In this document: positions 58,396-64,000 of the stretch, piece after piece
Layout: the number at the start of each line of letters is the position of its first letter
Numbering within the stretch: the stretch's first letter is position 1
Source: Tetraselmis striata
Taxonomy: Eukaryota > Chlorophyta > Chlorodendrophyceae > Chlorodendrales > Chlorodendraceae
DNA length: 64,000 nt
Assembly (NCBI GenBank): GCA_006384855.1
Contig: VCJN01002136.1
Span: 1-64,000, forward strand
Direction: 5' to 3'
Program-made: the position numbers and the translations under genes
The notes under the pieces: model-generated
The model's database searches: none
What the model was told of the DNA's origin: nothing
Seen by the model: the letters and a program-made list of their open reading frames with translations, nothing else

Positions 58396-59341
58396 CTAGC
58401 GCTTCAAAACCACAAATTGCGCCACTCGTGTGCATAAATCGGCAGGGAGAACGGCGGCCGTCAGTGTCTTCACCACCCCGGGAGGCTGTGCCGTCGACGA
58501 CGCCGCCATGAGCTTCCTTGCCTTGGCGTCGGGACGCCCCTTGTGCCCAGACGCCCACAACAAGCCACAATCGTTTCGCCTCCAAGCAGCTGAGGCTGCG
58601 GCCTCCTCGGCGACAACGAGTTGCGCCGCTGGCACTGTGGAAGCTTTGGCGTTAAGGTGGGCCTTACGGCGCTCCCGGACGAACCTGCGCGCGGCACAAG
58701 TTAGCCACGAGTGTGGGTGCGTGCTTATGTGGAGGGTGGAGTGCTTTGTTGCGTGCCCACCTTGTCACGCGTTTCCTCATGTCTTTCTCGTCCTCCTCGA
58801 TGCCGGCGGCGCGGACACGCGAGACAACAAGGCCCGCCGCCCACTCAGGGGCGACAACCTCGCCCAACGCACCTTGCACCGGCAAGTACACGTCGTCATC
58901 ATCTCATGGCCATACGGCCTGGATCTCTGCACGCATGACAGTGATGGTGTCGGTACTAGCGCGCGACCTTGTTGAGGAGGACGAGGCAGCCCCAGCAGCG
59001 CTGGAGGGGTCCGTGATGCCGGTGCGATCTGCGGGCGTGACATAGAAGGCCAGCATCCCCTCTGGCAGCGTGTACTGCGCGGCCTGGAGTTGTTGTCGCT
59101 GCGCCCCCCTGTCGGATTGGTTCTTGAGCCGGGCTGCAAACTCCTGCAGAGGTGCGCCCCAGGAACCCTTCCTGGCGTCGTCTTCTGAGGGGTAGACCCG
59201 CAAATCGGCTGGTTGCGACTTTCCCGCGCGGGCAACCATGGTCTCCACGGACTGCGCCGCGAACACCAGGCATACGGGCACCTCTGCACGGGTTTTCTTT
59301 GTGATGACGATGGCTTTTGCCCGGGAGACGAGGTCTGCCAT
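58396..59341 (-). CDS. Uncharacterised gene divergent from the C48 protease
   Basis: Start ATG 59341 (MADLVSRAKAIVITKKTRAE). Exon 1 runs to about 58760. A GT-AG intron of about 70-85 bases leads to exon 2, which ends at 58396 (LPADLCTRVAQFVVLKR, TAG). About 290 codons. The N-terminal third looks like a folded alpha/beta domain (EVPVCLVFAAQSVETMVARA), the middle is Ser-rich and the C-terminal part is Lys/Ala-rich and helical. An in-frame TGA lies roughly midway in exon 1, although the frame and composition continue well beyond it. The copy may thus be a pseudogene, or translation may end there. It shares a 453-base upstream region with the protease gene. No family recognised. Confidence 0.5.
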
Positions 59342-59794
59342 GGCGCTGTGAGCGGTGAAGGGGGGGCGGGCGAGTGGAGAAACTAACACCAAGTCGACGA
59401 CCGCCTGCGCTTCCGGAGCAGTCAACGACACAGCGGAGGCGAGGAGCAGCGCGCCACTACTATTTATACGCACGTATTGTGAAGGGCTAATCGGTGCGGC
59501 ATTGTGTCGGCGTAATATCGCAATGTTTATTGTTGAAGTAGCATGGCGTAATGAACACGTGTTCTCGCTGAGTTAATCCGGGATAATATATGCGGCAGGG
59601 CGCGCGTATATGTGCGCGACGAATGTGCGCGGATGTGCTTTTCGGATGTGCAGCAGCGTACTGCGGCGGTGTGCACGAGGATGTGCACCAACGTGCACGA
59701 AGATGTGCACGACATGTAGGGGCGGCGCGGGTGAGTGTGCCAAATCCCCGTGCGTGGCACTCAGCCCCCCCCCCCCCCCTTTAAACCTGCCGCC
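59342..59794. promoter_or_regulatory. Bidirectional promoter region with GATGTGCAC repeats
   Basis: It separates two divergent start codons. At 59600-59720 a GATGTGC/GTGCACGA motif occurs about eight times, several as TGTGCAC palindromes spaced 12-20 bases, a layout typical of transcription-factor sites. A poly(C) run (59766-59779) ends 15 bases before the protease ATG. Confidence 0.5.
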
Positions 59795-60883
59795 ATGTCA
59801 AACAATGTTGAATCCCCCGAGCTCCTCGCTGAGGAAGATGCGACGACGAGGTTGCAAGCCTACCTCGAGCGGTGGCTACAGGCTGGTGGTACCTCAAACC
59901 CCGTACTACACCTGGAGCTGTGGAGGCTTCTCGGACACGACGCCGCGCAGGCCTTGCTGAGAAGGTTCCGTCATGTGGTCCCGGCTCTGAACGCTCCCGG
60001 GCTGCTAGAGGTGGGTTTGTTGTCGCACATCGCACAAGACCTGGTTGGTTTCAGCGAAGGACGCGGCGGAGCGGAAGGGAGTACAAACGTCGTGGTTCTG
60101 AGCATGGTGTCCGGGGACGAGGCCTATCTGCGCAGCAAGCTGTTGGGCGAGGGCGATAGCATTGGGCAGTGGGAGATGGACGTGCGAGAACAGCAGACAG
60201 CCTTCCGGCGGGCCCATTGCTTCCAGAACCCTCCCCCGGCGGCCCACCCCTTATCGGACGTGCGCACCTTCGTGATTCCGGTCTGTTTCTCCATTCACCT
60301 CACTGCCTTGGTGGTGGACGCGGAGGTTTTGGAGCCCCTAGTCTTCGACTCGTTGAGTAAAGCACCCAACTCGCAGCACACACTGATCATGTCCATGTTC
60401 CGTGAGTTCGTGACCCGGATGATGAAGTCGCCTGATCCGGGGGTGCCTGCCGGCTTGTGCTGGGAGAACGTGACACACCTCCTGAGAGTAGCGGAGGCGA
60501 AGGCTCGCACTATCCCTATGGCGGTGGACCAGCGACAAGAAGACATTTGGACCTGCGGGTGGCGGGTGCTGTTCTTCATCTATTGCTTGCTGAAGTTGGA
60601 GCCCAAGGAAGTGCGTCGCTCTGAACTGTTGAGCGCGGGGACGTGCAGGGAATTCAGCACGAAAGCCATGGAAAGCTTTCGCAACAACGTTGTGCAGCAA
60701 CGGAGTGCCCAGGATGGCGTCATCGAGGCTCCTACTGACACGGACATCGTCCCCATTGACTTGTGTGCGCGGGTGGACAAGCCCAAGGATGGCCTGCGAC
60801 CGTTCACGCCCTGGGCTGCAAGACGCATTGCCCTGGTCCGCCCCCGCACCCCCTCCTCTTGGCATGCAGCACTTGGCAAGTAG
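59795..60883 (+). CDS. C48/Ulp1-like cysteine protease
   Basis: An intact single-exon ORF of 362 residues starting MSNNVESPELLAEEDATTRL (CCGCCATG context). The C-terminal half shows the Ulp1/adenain layout in order: His in FSIHLTALVVDAE (near residue 168), Asp in PLVFDSLSKAP (near 184), then Gln and Cys in DQRQEDIWTCGWRVLFFIYC (near 250-258), followed by a long helical tail. Ulp1 enzymes cleave SUMO/NEDD8-type peptides. The same fold occurs in proteases carried by several eukaryotic DNA transposons and viruses. No capsid, polymerase or transposase gene lies next to it, so the context favours neither reading strongly. The N-terminal 150 residues are helical and not recognised. All four catalytic-type residues are present. 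Confidence 0.6.
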   Translation: MSNNVESPELLAEEDATTRLQAYLERWLQAGGTSNPVLHLELWRLLGHDAAQALLRRFRHVVPALNAPGLLEVGLLSHIAQDLVGFSEGRGGAEGSTNVVVLSMVSGDEAYLRSKLLGEGDSIGQWEMDVREQQTAFRRAHCFQNPPPAAHPLSDVRTFVIPVCFSIHLTALVVDAEVLEPLVFDSLSKAPNSQHTLIMSMFREFVTRMMKSPDPGVPAGLCWENVTHLLRVAEAKARTIPMAVDQRQEDIWTCGWRVLFFIYCLLKLEPKEVRRSELLSAGTCREFSTKAMESFRNNVVQQRSAQDGVIEAPTDTDIVPIDLCARVDKPKDGLRPFTPWAARRIALVRPRTPSSWHAALGK

Positions 60884-62761
60884 CATGCAGCGCTGACACA
60901 GAGTGGAGGCTGAGTACGTGCGTGGGCCATGCAACCCGCAGGTGCGAGGCTGGAAGGCTGTCACAAGCAGGGCGACTGTGGCGCTAGTGGAAACAGTCCC
61001 GAAACAGGAACCGTCAGGCCTCGTCCAGCAGGAGGCGGCCGCGGGGAAAGCACCGGAGCCGGCGCCGAGGCGGGTTGAGGAGGTTCGCCTGAAGGGATGC
61101 ACGGGCATCCTCCATGCGCCAGATGGTGTGTTCTTTGCAGCGGCCGCGTTCAATACCGCCAGCGGCAACCGGCGTACCGCGAAGTGCAAACGGTGCGTGG
61201 CGGCTGAGGGTGAAAGGAGCGGGAGGTTCTTCGAGCGTGCCAACCGCCGTGCATGAAGGCGGCACCCCAGCTGACGTCTCCCAGCCAATGGAGCTGATAT
61301 CTCCCAGCCAAGCCCTGCGGGTGCGTTTCATCGGCAACAAGCAGTTGCAATCGGGCCAGCCCACGCCGTTTAAGTTGGACCTCACTGACGCCCAGAAGAC
61401 CTTGCTGGATATGGCGATGGAGTGCCTGGTCGACATGTCAAGTAAGCAATGGAACGAAATGGGCTTTGGCATTCAGGGCGGGCGCATCCAGGTGCACCCC
61501 CCCCCTATAAATATGATGCCTTGTTGCTTCCGATGCCCGCGTTGGCATGACTACGTGTGTGTGCCCCTGACACCAACAGGTCATCCTGCCCCCAAAAGAC
61601 CTGCGGGACATTGCGGACCACTAGCAGGTGATGCCGTACGTCGGTGAAAAGGAGAGCAAAGTCGACCCGTGGAAGCTGTGGCATTGGGCAAGGAGTGCGC
61701 CAGAGACCTGGGTCGGCAAAAGGCGGAGTAACATGAAGAGGTGGCCTCCCCCCCCCCCCCCCCTTCAACCCCTGACCCGTGCGTCGCTTATTCTGAGCGT
61801 GTGCCTTGTAGGAAGGCCTTGTTTGCCGCCTTGCTGGAATTGCGGCGCGCTTTCGTGGCTGGTGCCGAGAAGGCCGGCGAGCTAGCACCAGGGTTTTGGT
61901 CGTGGCCGGTGATCGCGTTGCTGTTCACCCCGGCGGATGCCCCCGCTCAGATCACCCACATTGATGGGCAGGCTCCAAATCTGCAGGCCATCCTTGCGTG
62001 CACGTGCCACTGCCGCCCCACTGAGGTGTACCGCGGGCCAGAAGTGAGCTTCAGAGATGCCGTGAAGCACATTTGGTACCCGGTGCGCCCCCCCCCCGCC
62101 CCCCCCCCCAGGCCGGTGGCGGGGGGGGGGGGGCGGGGGCGGGGACTGAGTGCCATCCATGTGTTGACATGAAAAGGGCCACGAGCGTGACCGCATCACG
62201 GAGAGGACGCTGGCGGAGACAGATCCGGGAGCTGCCGACTTCATCATGAGCCACAAGAACTTGATGCAGCCCCTGGAGGACTTGGAGCGTGGCATGGGTG
62301 TCACCGAGGAGGGCAGGCCCTACATGAAACAATACCATGGGTACATGTTTGGGTCGGACACGACGCACCGCGGGCCCGCGGGCGCCCCATTTGAGCTGCC
62401 CGGCGGTAAACCCTGTCCCAAGTGTCGCGGGCGTGGCAATGTCCGCTTGTACGGGCAGGGGCACCTTCTGGGACTGCCTGGCTGCGGCCGTGCGGCCGAC
62501 CCTACCTAGTACACGCCGTTCCTGGCAGCCTACAACGAGGCACTCTACCCACACATCACCCCCCGCAGTGATGCTGCGGAGAAATGCAATCACGAGTTGG
62601 CGGCGCAGTATGTGGCCCACTTTGGGGATCATGCTGTGTTGCCAAACCATTTGTACAGTGACGAGGACTACGCCAGCATCCATGCCAGAGCGAAGGAGCT
62701 GCGGCTTGTTGCTGAGGCTGCGGCTCCTGCTGCTGCCGCTGCCGCGTTCATCCCGCCGTAG
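60884..62761 (+). CDS. Multi-exon gene, 2OG-Fe(II) oxygenase-like motifs
   Basis: Open stretches joined by plausible introns: 60903-61253 (ILHAPDGVFFAAAAF, then CKRC), 61250-61490 (FKLDLTDAQKTLLDMAMECL), 61626-61742 (VDPWKLWHWARSAPETW), 61813-62082 and about 62179-62761. Introns at 61491-61579, about 61743-61812 and about 62083-62178 hold poly(C)/(G) runs. The fourth and fifth exons contain QITHIDGQAPNLQAILACT and later FGSDTTHRGPAGAP with NVRLYGQGH. This H-x-D ... H ... R order resembles a 2-oxoglutarate/Fe(II) dioxygenase core, with a CPKC pair just before the Arg. An in-frame stop lies about 84 codons before the final TAG. The first open stretch could instead belong to the protease gene. 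Function is inferred, not shown. Confidence 0.4.
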
Positions 62762-62795
62762 ACAGACGCTCGGGTCTGGCAGCACCGCCCGTGCT

Positions 62796-62800
62796 TGTAA
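62796..62800 (+). terminator. TGTAA polyadenylation signal
   Basis: TGTAA 34 bases after the TAG at 62761. It supports that TAG as the original 3' end of the oxygenase-like gene. Confidence 0.6.
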
Positions 62801-62865
62801 ATAAGCGACAATTGATCACGTCATGCTACGGTTGTACTCCTACACTTCCTTCACTTTGGCGGTTG

Positions 62866-62883
62866 GGGGGGGGGGGGGGGGGT
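62866..62883. repeat. Poly(G) tract
   Basis: A G run downstream of the oxygenase-like gene. A C run (63032-63041) follows. Confidence 0.9.
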
Positions 62884-63167
62884 CTTGTCCTTATTATTTG
62901 CATCGGTGGACGTGCTGGATATGGAGGTCACCGGGCACATCGCGTGGTTTCGGAGCAGTTCATGCGCGCCTCCTCGTCTTGTTTGCAATCGTCGCCCTAA
63001 TCCAATGCAGGGTGAGTAGCGGGACACTGTGCCCCCCCCCCGGGTTTATGTAAACAAATATGTAGCCGTGCCAGCGCCGCAATCGGTACCCAATGAGCGG
63101 GGTATGTGACAGTGGTTTCGGAGCAGTGCAAGCATTCCGTGCGTGTGCACAAGCACGTACGCCTGGG

Positions 63168-64000
63168 AATGAGGCGGTGCTGGCGGAGTGCATTGGCGGT
63201 GCGTAGGAGAGCTTGTTGCTGGGATTTTGGCTGCATCGGGCGCCGTATTCCCATCCATCCGGCACGGAATGTCCGGTTTTCACACATTTGTGTGTGAATA
63301 TGGTGTGAATATTACGCGTCCTTTACGCCGGGTGGATGGCCCTCCGGCGTCCGACGCACCCCGAATCTCACCAACACGCTACTTTACGCACCCCCAATGC
63401 ACTCCGCCAGCCCGCCTCTTTCCGCGCAAGTCCTACGTTCCATTGTGTATATATACATACGTACATATACTGCTCCGAAACCAGCCCACATGTCTTTTAC
63501 GCCGGGTGGATGCATGGGCATCCGGCGTCCGATGCACCCCAATTATTTGCGGCACGCTAGTCTATGCACCGCCAATGCACTCCGCAAGCCCCGCCTCCAT
63601 CCGCGTCGGAACCGGTAGTAAGTGTTGTTGTGTGCGCACATCGTGACAACATTGCAGAGCGGCAATTGCAATTAGCGGTGGATAATGTGAAGGCGTTTTC
63701 GAAATCGACGGAGAATGAGGCGGTGCTGGCGGAGTGCATTGGCGGTGCGTATGTAGGAGAGCGTGTTGCTGGGATTTTGGCTGCATCGGGCGCCGTATTC
63801 CCATCAATCCGGCACGGAATGTCCGGTTCTGGCACATTTGTGTGTCAATATAGTGTGAATATTACGCGTCCTTTACGCCGGGTGGATGGGCATCCGGCGT
63901 CCGATGCACCCCAATTATTTGCGGCACGCTAGTCTATGCACCGCCATTGCACTCCGTAAGCCCCGCCTCCATCCGCGTCGGAACCGGTAGTAAGTGTTGT
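63168..64000. repeat. ~545-bp tandem repeat running off the window
   Basis: GAGGCGGTGCTGGCGGAGTGCATTGGCGGTGCGTA starts at about 63168 and again at 63713, and the following sequence (GGGATTTTGGCTGCATCGG, then TTACGCCGGGTGGATGG) repeats in register. Within the unit, the TTTACGCCGGGTGGATG..GCATCCGG block is itself duplicated (63320 and 63493). The encoded peptides (AVLAECIGGA; GILAASGAVFPSIRHGMSG) repeat too but show no known motif. It may be a satellite or the terminal repeats of an element continuing to the right. Confidence 0.75.

Noticed and set aside
59795-60883. Polinton or other virus-like element because of the adenain-like protease
   Set aside because: No capsid, packaging ATPase, integrase or DNA polymerase B is visible nearby, and no long inverted ends were found.
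58396-62761. Alternative genetic code (TAG or TGA as sense codons)
   Set aside because: Other genes in the window end in TAG or TAA at sensible places, with TGTAA signals after them; decay or missed introns explain the internal stops better.
63168-64000. CRISPR array
   Set aside because: The unit is ~545 bp, the whole unit repeats without unique spacers, and the genome is eukaryotic.

Overview
The window looks like nuclear DNA of a flagellated green alga (Chlorophyta, possibly chlamydomonadalean). The evidence is high GC content, many short GT-AG introns, long poly(C)/poly(G) runs inside introns, CA/GT microsatellites, TGTAA polyadenylation signals after stop codons, and a gene for an axonemal protein (CFAP43). 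The assignment is an inference; no organelle, rRNA or intact tRNA gene was seen.

Layout: (1) 1-3635 is repeat-rich flank with the 3' end of a LINE and a LINE 3' tail. (2) 3636-12936 (+) is CFAP43, a WD40 plus coiled-coil protein of the dynein-f tether/tether head of motile cilia. (3) 13037-31376 is a gene-poor block: a PIF/Harbinger-type MITE with TTA target duplications, a decayed tRNA-like sequence, two more LINE 3' fragments, a large degenerate DIRS-like field flanked by related ~0.4 kb repeats, an undefined Cys/His-bearing ORF region, and a tyrosine-recombinase retroelement with split direct repeats. (4) 31377-48651 (+) is a very large, many-exon armadillo-repeat protein with an N-terminal coiled coil; one intron holds a ~0.94 kb near-perfect palindrome. 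(5) 49176-49613 (-) is a small two-exon gene of unknown function, convergent with the armadillo gene. (6) 50923-57690 is a three-level nested insertion: a two-gene Harbinger transposon, containing a MITE, containing a tyrosine-recombinase-type retroelement. (7) 57812-58150 (-) is a tRNA-headed SINE. (8) 58396-62761 is a divergent gene group: an uncharacterised gene (-), an intact C48/Ulp1-like cysteine protease (+), and a multi-exon gene (+) whose motifs resemble a 2-oxoglutarate/Fe(II) oxygenase. (9) 62960-64000 is a ~545-bp tandem repeat running off the window.

The two large host genes make ordinary sense as long algal genes. The most unusual parts are the divergent protease/oxygenase-like group, the nested transposon, and the paired split-repeat retroelements. 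All families were assigned by eye from motifs; exon borders inside the large genes are approximate except where stated.
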